DNA of 38,508 nucleotides from Achromobacter sp. (GTDB taxonomy: Bacteria; Pseudomonadota; Gammaproteobacteria; Burkholderiales; Burkholderiaceae_B): contig DMTA01000433.1 in assembly GCA_003454835.1 (NCBI GenBank), positions 1 through 38,508 of the forward strand, given 5' to 3'. The notes beneath the pieces are model-generated. The model worked only from the letters and a program-made list of their open reading frames with translations. It did not search any database and had not been told where the DNA came from. Made by a program: the position numbers and the translations under genes. Positions 8,614 to 15,679 of this stretch are shown one piece after another; positions within the stretch are counted from its first letter, which is position 1; each line of letters begins with the position of its first letter.

Positions 8614-9507
8614 ATGGAACAGCAGCTGCAAGAACTCAGGGCTCTGGCCAGTCGGGCCGAGAACAAACGCACGGAAACCGGCATTCCGCGGGTCGCGATG
8701 GTCCAGGGAGACATCCCAGAGCATCAGCTTGCTGCCGTATACGACCCGATGGTCAACCTGATCCTGACCGGATCCAAATCGATGACGGTGGGTGAGCGCA
8801 CCTATCACTACGACCCAGCGACCTACTTCGTCATGTCGGTGGGCCTGCCGGCAGTCGGTTCCGTTCATCCGGCAGCCACTGGCGAACCGTATCTTGCCGT
8901 CAGCCTGACACTCGACCCTGTCATCGTCGCGGCGCTGATTCGCGACTTGCCGGTAGATATTTGCAGCACGCTATTCGGCTCCGGTTTCTCGGTGGCGCCG
9001 GTCAATGTCGAACTGCTTGACGCCTGGGTTCGCATGCTTCGTCTGATTGATCGTCCCAACGAGATTGCTGCCCTGGCGCCATCCTACGAGCGGGAGATTC
9101 TGTTTCGCGTGCTTCAGGGGCCGCTAGGCTGGATGCTGCGAGACATTGCCTCGCCGGACACGGCGCTTTCGCGCGTTGGCGTTGCAATCAACTGGATACG
9201 CCATCACTTTTCCGAACCGATCAAGGTTGAATCATTGGCTGAGATGGCGACGTTGAGCGTTTCGGCATTCCATCGCCATTTCAAGGCCGTGACCGCACTG
9301 AGTCCCTTGCAGTATCAAAAGCGCATCCGATTGCTGCACGCGCGATCGCAGCTGTTTTCCGGCCAGGGAAACGCCACATCCGTCGCTTTCGGGGTCGGTT
9401 ACGAAAGTCCCAATCAATTCAGCCGGGAATATGCGCGGTTGTTTGGTCTGCCACCCTCTCGAGATCTTGCAGAAGCCATGAAAGCCACTCGTGCCATTAA
9501 ATTATGA
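8614..9507 (+). CDS. AraC-family transcriptional regulator
   Basis: 297 residues. Residues about 20-170 match the N-terminal AraC_N type domain (VAMVQGDIPEHQLAAVYDPMVNLILTGSK-like opening, in several short matches), which binds a ligand through a cupin-like fold. Residues about 190-290 hold the double helix-turn-helix with ESLAEMATLSVSAFHRHFKA and VAFGVGYESPNQFSREYARLFG. It is divergent from the SDR-led operon and is presumably its activator. The ATG at 8614 is taken as the start because the family's N-terminal helix follows directly, though no strong ribosome site is seen. It is the last gene before the distal end of element 1. Confidence 0.9.
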   Translation: MEQQLQELRALASRAENKRTETGIPRVAMVQGDIPEHQLAAVYDPMVNLILTGSKSMTVGERTYHYDPATYFVMSVGLPAVGSVHPAATGEPYLAVSLTLDPVIVAALIRDLPVDICSTLFGSGFSVAPVNVELLDAWVRMLRLIDRPNEIAALAPSYEREILFRVLQGPLGWMLRDIASPDTALSRVGVAINWIRHHFSEPIKVESLAEMATLSVSAFHRHFKAVTALSPLQYQKRIRLLHARSQLFSGQGNATSVAFGVGYESPNQFSREYARLFGLPPSRDLAEAMKATRAIKL

Positions 9508-9623
9508 GAGTGGCGAGCTGCGTGCGCCGATTGCTGTGATCAACGCATATCTTGCCGAGGGAGGAGAGTACTGGTGTGTCAGCAGCGCCTCGCCCGTCAC
9601 AGCGCCATGACCACGAGACCGAT

Positions 9624-9649
9624 GCGACCGACTTTATTTCCCTCTTTCA
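9624..9649 (-). repeat. Distal end of element 1 with a TnsB-like site
   Basis: GCGACCGACTTTATTTC at 9624-9640 is the exact reverse complement of the 17-base repeat in the opposing end at 9663-9679. The tip CTCTTTCA ends at 9649. Only one clear copy is seen at this end, compared with three at the distal end of element 2, so inner sites may have been lost. Confidence 0.75.
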
Positions 9650-9653
9650 CTTA

Positions 9654-9698
9654 TGAAAACGAGAAATAAAGTCGGTCGCGCGTAATAAAGTCGGTCGC
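9654..9698 (+). repeat. glmS-facing end of element 2 with two TnsB-like sites
   Basis: Sites at 9655-9679 and 9683-9698 share AATAAAGTCGGTCGC and end 19 bp apart, exactly as in element 1. A degenerate third copy, CTAAAGTTGGCC, lies at 9734-9745. The shared stretch between the two elements continues through ATTGTGTGGC (5249-5258 and 9725-9734). Confidence 0.78.
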
Positions 9699-9773
9699 AA
9701 CTGGAACGGACCAGATCGTCACTGATTGTGTGGCTAAAGTTGGCCATTCATTGGTTGTAAAAGCTTGCGCGGT

Positions 9774-9796
9774 GGCCGCAGAGCGGCCCTCTTTTT
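9774..9796 (+). terminator. Terminator inside the end of element 2
   Basis: GGCCGC (9774-9779) and GCGGCC (9783-9788) form a 6-bp stem with a 3-nt loop, followed by CTCTTTTT. It occupies the same relative position as the hairpin at 5288-5315 in element 1. Confidence 0.75.
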
Positions 9797-9998
9797 GGTG
9801 CCCCCGATTAACTCGGGGCGCACCAGGCTCTGTCCGGCCGGGGTTCGGACTTGCGCGTCTGAGTGCACTTGGGGATAGCGGTCGTCGACGACTGGCCGCT
9901 TTCGACCCATTTCGGTCATTCAATCTGTGCAGGCTGACGTCGGAGATGGAGAATTCTTCGCCCGCTGGTCCTGATAAGGCGTTGAGGTCGAGGGGTAT

Positions 9999-10943
9999 TT
10001 AAGTCGTCTCTTTAGCCTCGATGCCCAGCTCTGCGACATAGCCCGCAAGCTGCTCGCCCACATGTAGCTTCAACGCGTCCACGAACAGCTTGATTTTGGC
10101 GTCGACAAACTGACGCGATGGGTACAGCGCGTACACGTTTCGCTGGTTCGTGTGGAACCCGGGCAATACCCGCACCAGCGTGCCCCGGCGAAGATCGTCG
10201 ATTGCTGAGAAGCCAGCCAGCAGGCCAATTCCTGCGCCATCGCGCAGCGCAGTCGCCATGGCGTCCATGTCGTTCACGCCAAGATGGCCGCCCGACGGCC
10301 GATGGTTGAACGTGCCGTCCTTGCCTTCGAGATGCCACTCGTCCGGGGCATAGTCTACCGTGGTCAACAACACGCAAGCATGTTGAGCAAGGTCCTCGGG
10401 GGTGTGCACAGGGGGATGCCGTGCCAGGTACTCAGGCGATGCCGCCAAGATGCAGTGGCTGACGCCAATCTTCTGGCTGACGTAGGTGGAATCCGGCAAG
10501 GCGCGCGCGATTACGATGCCGACATCAAGCTGTTCTTCAAGCAGATTCGGCATGCGCTGCGATAGAAGAAGGTCGACCGAGACGTCGGAGTGGTTCTTTC
10601 TATACGCCAAGGCTGCGCGGGCGACCAGCGTGCGCCCCAGGCCGGGCACGGCGTGAACGCGCAATACACCGCGTGGCGAGACCGTCGCATGCCCCGCTTC
10701 GGCTTCGGCTTGCTCGACGTCACACAGGATCGCGATACAGCGGTCATAGAAACGATGCCCCACATCGGTGACGACCAGACGGCGGGTGGAGCGCTGAATC
10801 AATCGGGCATTCAGGCCCTCTTCCAGCACCGTGACGGCGCGTGAAATGTTGCCGACCGTGGTGGAAAGATGGTTGGCCACGGCAGTGAAACTGCCCATTT
10901 CCACCACTTTCGCAAATACCGACATGTTGTATAGCTTGTCCAT
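9999..10943 (-). CDS. LysR-family transcriptional regulator
   Basis: 314 residues. The N-terminal winged helix-turn-helix spans residues 1-60 (VFAKVVEMGSFTAVANHL, then ISRAVTVLEEGLNARLIQRS). A long linker helix and a two-lobed effector domain follow, with RGVLRVHAVPGLGR and GAGIGLLAGFSAIDDL. The MDKLYNMSVFAKVVEMGSF opening is typical of the CrgA-like subgroup. It is divergent from the aldehyde dehydrogenase operon across 134 bp and probably controls it in response to a pathway metabolite. Confidence 0.93.
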   Translation of the reverse strand: MDKLYNMSVFAKVVEMGSFTAVANHLSTTVGNISRAVTVLEEGLNARLIQRSTRRLVVTDVGHRFYDRCIAILCDVEQAEAEAGHATVSPRGVLRVHAVPGLGRTLVARAALAYRKNHSDVSVDLLLSQRMPNLLEEQLDVGIVIARALPDSTYVSQKIGVSHCILAASPEYLARHPPVHTPEDLAQHACVLLTTVDYAPDEWHLEGKDGTFNHRPSGGHLGVNDMDAMATALRDGAGIGLLAGFSAIDDLRRGTLVRVLPGFHTNQRNVYALYPSRQFVDAKIKLFVDALKLHVGEQLAGYVAELGIEAKETT

Positions 10944-10965
10944 CGTGGGCCCATTGTGTTCGTGC

Positions 10966-10990
10966 GACTTTTCCTCTGGAAGGGAAAGTC
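10966..10990. promoter_or_regulatory. Candidate LysR operator upstream of the aldehyde dehydrogenase operon
   Basis: GACTTTTCC (10966-10974) and GGGAAAGTC (10982-10990) form an inverted repeat matching at 8 of 9 positions around a 7-bp spacer, in the 134-bp region between the divergent LysR gene and the enzyme genes. LysR regulators usually bind such interrupted dyads. Inference from symmetry and position. Confidence 0.45.
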
Positions 10991-11077
10991 ATTCTTCCGC
11001 AAGGGGCTAAATCCGCGCGCCCCTCACGCCTAGACTCCGTTCCGAGGTCACCAACAATCTTATCGGAGTTTGCAACC

Positions 11078-12514
11078 ATGAACGGCAACTATGACCCGCT
11101 TTACCTCTTCATCAACGGCGAATGGATAGGCGCTGGCGAACGCGACACGGCCAGCGTGGTGAATCCCGCCACGCGTCAGGAGCTGGGCCGCGTGCCGCTT
11201 GCGACGATGGCGGATCTGGACCGCGCGCTCTCCGCGACGCAGCCGGCCTTCAATGTCTGGCGCACGACGGTCCCCAACGAGCGCGCTCGCGTTCTCAAGC
11301 GTGGGGCGGAACTGATGCGCGAACGTGCCGAGCACATTGCCAGACTGATGACGTTTGAAGAAGGCAAGCCCCTGGCTGAAAGTCGTGATGAAGTGTTGCG
11401 CGCCGCCGAGTATTTCGAATGGTTTGCCGAAGAAGCCAAGCGGATTGACGGCCGCGTGGTGCCCGCGAACCGTCCCGGTGTGCAGCAACTGGTGAAACGG
11501 CAGGCAATTGGCCCGGTGGCCGCATTCACGCCCTGGAATTTTCCCGCGATCACGCCGGCGCGCAAACTTGCCGCCTCCCTTGCAGCCGGTTGCAGCGTCA
11601 TCATCAAGCCGGGCGAAGAAAGCCCGGCAACCGCGCTGGCGCTGGCCCGCGCCCTGGACGATGCAGGGTTGCCCAAAGGGGTGCTGCAAGTTGTCTTCGG
11701 CGTGCCGGACGACGTGTCGCGGCATCTGATTGCGTCGCCGGTGATCCGCAAGGTGACCTTCACGGGCTCCGTCCCCATCGGCCGCTTGTTGTCGGCGCGT
11801 GCCGCCGAGGGCGTGAAGCCCATCACGCTGGAACTTGGTGGACATGGGCCGGTGCTGGTGTTCGACGATGCCGATGTCCAGCGCGCCGCGGTCGAGGGCG
11901 CCGCCAACCGCTTCCGTGGCACCGGCCAAGTCTGCATTTCGTCCACGCGCTTTCTGGTCCAGCGCGGCGTCTACGACGAATTCCGCGAACAATTCGTCAA
12001 GGCGACCCGCGCCCTGAAAGTCGGAAACGGGCTTGATCCGGATACGCAAGTCGGGCCGTTGGCGAACCCGCGCCAGTTGGAGAAGATGCAGGCGTTGATT
12101 GCCGACGCGGTGGCATGCGGCGCTACAGTACTGACCGGCGGTAAGGCCATTGATGGCACGGGCTACTTTTTCGAACCGACGGTGCTGGCCAATGTGCCGA
12201 TGCAGGCCAAGATCATGCACGAAGAGCCGTTCGGCCCGATTGCGGTGCTGATGGCCTTCGATGAACTGGCGGACGGTTTGCAGGAAGCCAATCGACTGCC
12301 CTATGGCTTGTCGGCCTATGCGTTCACCAGCAATGCCCGCACGGCGATAGACGTGGCCGACGGCCTGGAAGCCGGAATGATCGGCATCAATCAGTACCGC
12401 ATCGTGGCCACGGAACTGCCGTTCGGCGGCATGAAAGAAAGCGGACACGGTTCGGAGGGCGGCGTGGAAGGCATTGAGTACTACCTCACGCACAAGTTCA
12501 TCAGCCAAGCTTGA
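11078..12514 (+). CDS. NAD(P)-dependent aldehyde dehydrogenase, succinate-semialdehyde dehydrogenase-like
   Basis: 478-residue aldehyde dehydrogenase of the succinate-semialdehyde type. The general base is Glu252 in LELGGHGP and the nucleophile Cys286 in GTGQVCISSTR, 34 residues apart as in the superfamily. PWNFP precedes the cofactor site, and EEPFGPIA and PFGGMKESGHGSEGG complete the signature. The C-terminal pattern EGIEYYLTHKFISQ favours a semialdehyde substrate, but the sequence does not settle it. It leads a three-gene operon with a CMD-like and a quinone-oxidoreductase-like gene. Together these could oxidise an aldehyde from a ring-cleavage or side-chain route. Confidence 0.93.
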   Translation: MNGNYDPLYLFINGEWIGAGERDTASVVNPATRQELGRVPLATMADLDRALSATQPAFNVWRTTVPNERARVLKRGAELMRERAEHIARLMTFEEGKPLAESRDEVLRAAEYFEWFAEEAKRIDGRVVPANRPGVQQLVKRQAIGPVAAFTPWNFPAITPARKLAASLAAGCSVIIKPGEESPATALALARALDDAGLPKGVLQVVFGVPDDVSRHLIASPVIRKVTFTGSVPIGRLLSARAAEGVKPITLELGGHGPVLVFDDADVQRAAVEGAANRFRGTGQVCISSTRFLVQRGVYDEFREQFVKATRALKVGNGLDPDTQVGPLANPRQLEKMQALIADAVACGATVLTGGKAIDGTGYFFEPTVLANVPMQAKIMHEEPFGPIAVLMAFDELADGLQEANRLPYGLSAYAFTSNARTAIDVADGLEAGMIGINQYRIVATELPFGGMKESGHGSEGGVEGIEYYLTHKFISQA

Positions 12515-12528
12515 ACCAGGAGCACACC

Positions 12529-12879
12529 ATGTCGAATATTGATTTCAGCCATCCGCGCGAGGCCGCGCGTGCCTTCACCCCGGCGCTGTCTGCCTTCGTC
12601 GACAACACGCTGTACCCCGATATCTGGAGCGACCCCGCGTTGGCGCCGCGAGACCGTAGCCTGATTACCGTGGCCGCCTTGATCGCCGGAGGGCATACGG
12701 ATGAATTGCCCGCACACCTGCGCCGCGCCGTCGGCAATGGGCTGACACAGGATGAACTGTCGGCCGCCATCACGCATCTGGCGTTCTACGTCGGGTTTCC
12801 CGCCGCAATCACCGCCTCGGCGATTGCGCAAGCCACATTGGCCGCGTCACACGAAAGCGGCCTGAAGGATAAGCAATGA
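12529..12879 (+). CDS. Carboxymuconolactone decarboxylase-like (CMD) family protein
   Basis: 116 residues, all-helical CMD/AhpD-like fold. The core APRDRSLITVAALIAGGHTDELPAHLRRAVGNGLTQDELSAAITHLAFYVGFPAA (in short matches: RSLITVAALIAGG, HLRRAVGNGLT) is the PcaC-type signature. It has no cysteine, so it cannot be an AhpD-like peroxidase with CxxC; a decarboxylase or lactone-handling role is more likely. The ATG at 12529 is preferred over a TTG at 12511 because an AGGAG site precedes it, and it leaves a 14-bp gap after the dehydrogenase. Its stop overlaps the next start (ATGA). Confidence 0.87.
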   Translation: MSNIDFSHPREAARAFTPALSAFVDNTLYPDIWSDPALAPRDRSLITVAALIAGGHTDELPAHLRRAVGNGLTQDELSAAITHLAFYVGFPAAITASAIAQATLAASHESGLKDKQ

Positions 12880-13865
12880 AAGCGATTATTTTTGAAGAGT
12901 TTGGCGATGCCGACGTGCTCCAGGAGGCCGACGTTGCCCAGCCCGACATGCGGCCCGATGACCTTATCGTCCGCGTCCATGCCGCCGGCGTGAATCGTGC
13001 GGACCTGACCCACCGCCGTGGCGGCTACGGCCGCCCGAACTTCGGTGACTCCACCATCATGGGGCTGGAGATCGCCGGCGAAGTGACGCAAGCCGGCAGC
13101 GCCGTGCGCGGCTTCAAGCCCGGTGACCGCGTGATGGGTGTGGTGGGTGGCGGTGCGTATGCGGAGATCGCCCGGTTGGACTGGCGCATGGCCTTGCCCA
13201 TTCCCCAGGAGCTGGACTACGTTCACGCGGCCGCCATCCCCGAAGTGTTCGTCACGGCGCACGAAGCCATGCTGCACCTGGGCCGCCTGAAAGCGGGTGA
13301 TTCCGTGTTGATTCATGCCGCGGCGGGCGGCGTGGGGTCGGCGGCGGTGCAGCTCGCCCGGGCGACGGGCGCCAACGTGTACGCCACGGCCGAGGCCAGC
13401 AAGCTTGAGCAGGTCCAGCAGCTGGGCGCCGACTGCGTCATCGACTATCGCACGCAGGACTATGCGCAGGTCGTGGCCGAGCGGACATCGAAACGTGGCG
13501 TGGACGTGGTGATCGACTTTATTGGCGCGCCCAACTTTGCGCGCAACATTGCCTCGCTGGCTAACGGCGGGCGGTTGGTTCAGGTGGGCATCCTGGGCGG
13601 AGGCGGTCAAGTCAGTGTTGCGTTGGAAGACATCCTGTATCGTCATCTGCAAATTTTCGGCACCGTCATGAAATCGCGTCCGCAGGCTGAAAAGCACGCG
13701 ATGGTGCAGCGTTTTCGTGAGCATTGGCTAGACCACTTTTCCAGCGGCGCGGGCCTGGTGCCCGTGGTGGACAGTACCTATCCGCTTGAACGCGCATCGG
13801 ATGCACATCGCCGGATGGAGTCGGCGCAGAACGTGGGGAAAATTATTCTGACGATGACCGTTTAG
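12876..13865 (+). CDS. Zinc-independent NADPH:quinone oxidoreductase-like MDR protein
   Basis: 329-residue medium-chain reductase of the quinone oxidoreductase/PIG3 type. The N-terminal GroES-like domain contains VHAAGVNRADLTHRRGGY. The Rossmann motif is HAAAGGVGSAAVQLARATGA, followed by GVDVVIDFIGAPNF and NGGRLVQVGILGGG. The cysteine/histidine zinc ligands of alcohol dehydrogenases are absent, which fits a zinc-free enoyl or quinone reductase. It overlaps the CMD gene by 4 bp and closes the element 2 operon. Electron acceptor and physiological substrate are unknown. Confidence 0.92.
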   Translation: MKAIIFEEFGDADVLQEADVAQPDMRPDDLIVRVHAAGVNRADLTHRRGGYGRPNFGDSTIMGLEIAGEVTQAGSAVRGFKPGDRVMGVVGGGAYAEIARLDWRMALPIPQELDYVHAAAIPEVFVTAHEAMLHLGRLKAGDSVLIHAAAGGVGSAAVQLARATGANVYATAEASKLEQVQQLGADCVIDYRTQDYAQVVAERTSKRGVDVVIDFIGAPNFARNIASLANGGRLVQVGILGGGGQVSVALEDILYRHLQIFGTVMKSRPQAEKHAMVQRFREHWLDHFSSGAGLVPVVDSTYPLERASDAHRRMESAQNVGKIILTMTV

Positions 13866-14106
13866 TTTGGTCGCATCCGAGGGGCTGCTGGCTAACGGAT
13901 TGCTGTATCGGTGCGAAGTGAGCGGGTATTAAGAAAGCCGGCGCTCGGGCAGAGCGGGTCGATCTTGCAGAATCCTTGACCGTCGGCTCCTGGCCGGAAG
14001 CGTTCACAGTAAAGGCGCCAGGCTTCGCCGGCCTGCATGCGCCAAAAAGCGGTACGACATTTCATTTCGCGACTCGGTCAGATTGAACCCCAGAGGCACA
14101 AACGTT

Positions 14107-14253
14107 GCGACCGACTTTTGTTCAATTTTCTTGGATTGAAGGCGCGAAGTCCGGGGCGCGACCGACTTTGATCCAGGTTTTCTAATCTTGGATGTCATTC
14201 AAAATCAATCGGTTGCGAAGGCCGGTTGCGACCGACTTTATTTCCAGTTTTCA
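14107..14253 (-). repeat. Distal end of element 2 with three spaced TnsB-like sites
   Basis: Copies begin at 14107 (GCGACCGACTTTTGTTC), 14158 (GCGACCGACTTTGATCC) and 14228 (GCGACCGACTTTATTTC), all in one orientation and 51 and 70 bp apart. Each is followed by a TTTTC-like tract. Wide spacing of three sites is the pattern of the Tn7 left end, the end away from glmS. Confidence 0.78.
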
Positions 14254-14276
14254 TTTAATTTAGCGCTCCGTTGCAG

Positions 14277-14304
14277 AATAGGCCGCCAAGTGCGGCCTAT
14301 TTTT
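14277..14304 (+). terminator. Probable original glmS terminator, displaced
   Basis: AATAGGCCGC (14277-14286) and GCGGCCTATT (14292-14301) form a perfect 10-bp stem with a 5-nt loop and run into TTT. It lies 24 bp outside element 2, at the distance expected for the glmS terminator once the two elements are removed. That identity is an inference. Confidence 0.75.
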
Positions 14305-14438
14305 CATTAACTCCTTGAAAGTGTTAACGTTCGCGTGCACCGAACTTGGATGTGACACCCAATCCAAGAGCACCATGAGCCGCCGACAGGCGGCGTTCTG
14401 TTCTCGTGACCATTCAGTTACAACATCATGGAGAAAGC

Positions 14439-14945
14439 ATGCCAAGGTCTGTGGTCCGCACTGGCGATAGAACAAGCCATGGAGGCGTCGTCGTCACGGG
14501 AGATCAAATGCTCAACGTGTTTGGCCAGGCTGCCGCCCGTAAGGGCGACATGACAACGTGCCCGAAATGCAATGGGAGCTACCCGATTGTGGAAGGCACC
14601 CGCTCGACTGGCAGTTCGCAGTGGCTTGCGCTGGAGGGAATGCGCACGGCTTGCGGCGCAACCCTTATCGCCAGCCAACATTTTTGGCAGGAGGCCGAGG
14701 CGACCGGCACGAGCTCAACAGTGCCGGCTGATACCAATTCAAATGCTTACAGGGGCCGCTTCCAGGTGTTCGATGACGCTTCGCGAGAGCCACTTTTTTG
14801 CCAACGATATCGAGTAACCACCATGGAGGGGACGCCGTTCGAAGGTGAAACGGACGCCGATGGCTATACCGCCTGGATCGAGGCTCAATCCCCAGATATG
14901 TTGACTCTGCAACTGCTTGCTCGGAATCAGGATGAAACGGCGTGA
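14439..14945 (+). CDS. PAAR-domain protein with C-terminal extension (type VI secretion spike tip)
   Basis: 168 residues. Residues 1-80 form a PAAR-like domain (VRTGDRTSHGGVVVTGDQML, then GDMTTCPKCNGSYPIVEG and ACGATLIAS), the metal-bound cone that caps VgrG and carries effectors. Residues about 95-165 resemble the transthyretin-like beta domain often attached to such tips (RFQVFDDASREPL, GETDADGYTAWIE). The ATG at 14439 has a GGAGA site; the open frame from a GTG at 14406 is less likely. Its stop overlaps the nuclease start, so tip and toxin are co-translated. No other type VI structural genes are in the window, so it would load onto apparatus encoded elsewhere. Confidence 0.87.
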   Translation: MPRSVVRTGDRTSHGGVVVTGDQMLNVFGQAAARKGDMTTCPKCNGSYPIVEGTRSTGSSQWLALEGMRTACGATLIASQHFWQEAEATGTSSTVPADTNSNAYRGRFQVFDDASREPLFCQRYRVTTMEGTPFEGETDADGYTAWIEAQSPDMLTLQLLARNQDETA

Positions 14946-15679
14946 GTGATGGAGTTCCGACCTCCGGCGGGGGGATGTCTACTGGGGCCGGCACGACAAC
15001 ACCGGTGAGCTCCGGACTGAGTCGGCTGGCGCCTTCAGACCAATCTGTATTGTGCTCGGCGATCTGCAAGTGCCAGGCGACCCCTGGTATCGGTAAGGAC
15101 GGCCGCAAGCTTAATCAAGTGTGTGTGTCCAGCCGACTCAAGGAACTGGACAAGCTTTTAAGTGGGCGCAGCCCTTACAAGCCCGAGGTCAACTATGACA
15201 TGACTCAGGAGCCGCCCGAGCCCGTCATGGATAGTGAAGACGACACACAGCCACACAGCTGGCTGCGCGGCTGGATTGACAAGTACTGGGGAGATCCAGA
15301 CAAGGGCCGGCCTGCGTGGAAGCCCAACCGCGGCTATGTCCGGCGTCCCGATGTAGTGATCGTCAATGACCCGATGAGCTCGCCCACTCAAGACAACATC
15401 CGGATGGTGGTGGAGATCAAATTCCCAAACGATGACCTTGGCGATGGTCAGTTAGAGGCCTACGTAAGAATCGCCGGCAGTTTCGACAAAACTGTGCTGC
15501 TCGAATCTTCGGAATGCGACTGCAACCGGGTAGAGGAGAGCGAACGCAAGGCCGAAGAGCTAGACAAGTACGCCGTACCGGCGAGCCAGGCGCTTTACAC
15601 TTTGCTGCGGATGTATTTGCGCGGTCGGTTGCCCCCCTTGCCCGGTGGAGTCCCTGCGCCCGCCCCCGCCGTACCATGA
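14942..15679 (+). CDS. VRR-NUC-type nuclease, probable type VI effector
   Basis: 245 residues. The central part carries the PD-(D/E)xK pattern of the VRR-NUC family: Arg135-Pro136-Asp137 followed by VVIV, then Glu158-Ile159-Lys160 in VVEIKFP. The N-terminus has a Cys-rich segment (CSAICKCQATPGIGKDGRK) common in PAAR-linked nucleases, and the C-terminus is Pro/Ala-rich. VRR-NUC effectors cut structured DNA in rival cells (established for the TseV group, from memory). The GTG at 14942 overlaps the PAAR stop, and the stop overlaps the immunity gene start, giving a strict tip-toxin-antidote order. Confidence 0.85.
   Translation: MSDGVPTSGGGMSTGAGTTTPVSSGLSRLAPSDQSVLCSAICKCQATPGIGKDGRKLNQVCVSSRLKELDKLLSGRSPYKPEVNYDMTQEPPEPVMDSEDDTQPHSWLRGWIDKYWGDPDKGRPAWKPNRGYVRRPDVVIVNDPMSSPTQDNIRMVVEIKFPNDDLGDGQLEAYVRIAGSFDKTVLLESSECDCNRVEESERKAEELDKYAVPASQALYTLLRMYLRGRLPPLPGGVPAPAPAVP

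Larger units (their letters stand above)
5177..9649. mobile_element. Tn7-like element 1, transposase-less, in attTn7
   Basis: A 4.47-kb unit bounded by TGAAAACGAGAAATAATGTC on the left (5177-5196) and, read inward from the right, TGAAAGAGGGAAATAAAGTC (9649 back to 9630). In both, the AATAAAGTC core starts 12 bases from the tip, as in Tn7 (TGT, eight bases, AATAAAGTC; from memory). Two close-packed repeats lie at the glmS-proximal end and one clear repeat at the distal end. Cargo is an AraC regulator and five small-molecule enzyme genes. No tnsA, B, C or D is present, so mobility would need help in trans, or this is a relic. Confidence 0.75.
9508..9998. other. Intergenic junction between elements 1 and 2
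   Basis: Holds the distal end of element 1 (to 9649), four bases, the proximal end of element 2 (from 9654) and its terminator. Positions 9800-9998 contain nothing I can identify; a 90-codon plus-strand frame over 9730-10002 crosses the terminator and resembles no protein known to me. Confidence 0.6.
9654..14253. mobile_element. Tn7-like element 2, transposase-less, in tandem
   Basis: A 4.6-kb unit starting TGAAAACGAGAAATAAAGTC (9654-9673). Read inward from its right tip, it ends TGAAAACTGGAAATAAAGTC (14253 back to 14234). It begins four bases after element 1. The glmS-facing end repeats the architecture of element 1 over about 140 bp, including the terminator. The far end has three spaced TnsB-like sites. 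Cargo is a LysR regulator and three catabolic genes; no transposition gene is present. Confidence 0.75.
13866..14438. other. Intergenic region spanning the distal end of element 2
   Basis: 13866-14106 shows no gene or motif I can support. 14107-14253 is the transposon end. 14254-14438 is presumed original chromosome, with the displaced glmS terminator. It also has an imperfectly placed dyad (CTTGGAT 14345-14351, ATCCAAG 14362-14368) and a GCCGCC-GACA-GGCGGC hairpin (14379-14394) upstream of the PAAR gene. Confidence 0.6.

Noticed and set aside
9730..10002. 90-codon plus-strand frame in the element junction
   Set aside because: It runs through the hairpin terminator at 9774-9796, has no ribosome site and shows no protein-like pattern.
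5177..14253. The repeated GACTTTATTTC/GAAATAAAGTC motifs as IS21-type insertion sequence remnants
   Set aside because: IS21 ends also carry several repeats, but the position 23 bp after glmS, the tip-to-core spacing and the proximal/distal site asymmetry fit Tn7-like ends better, and no istAB remnant is seen.
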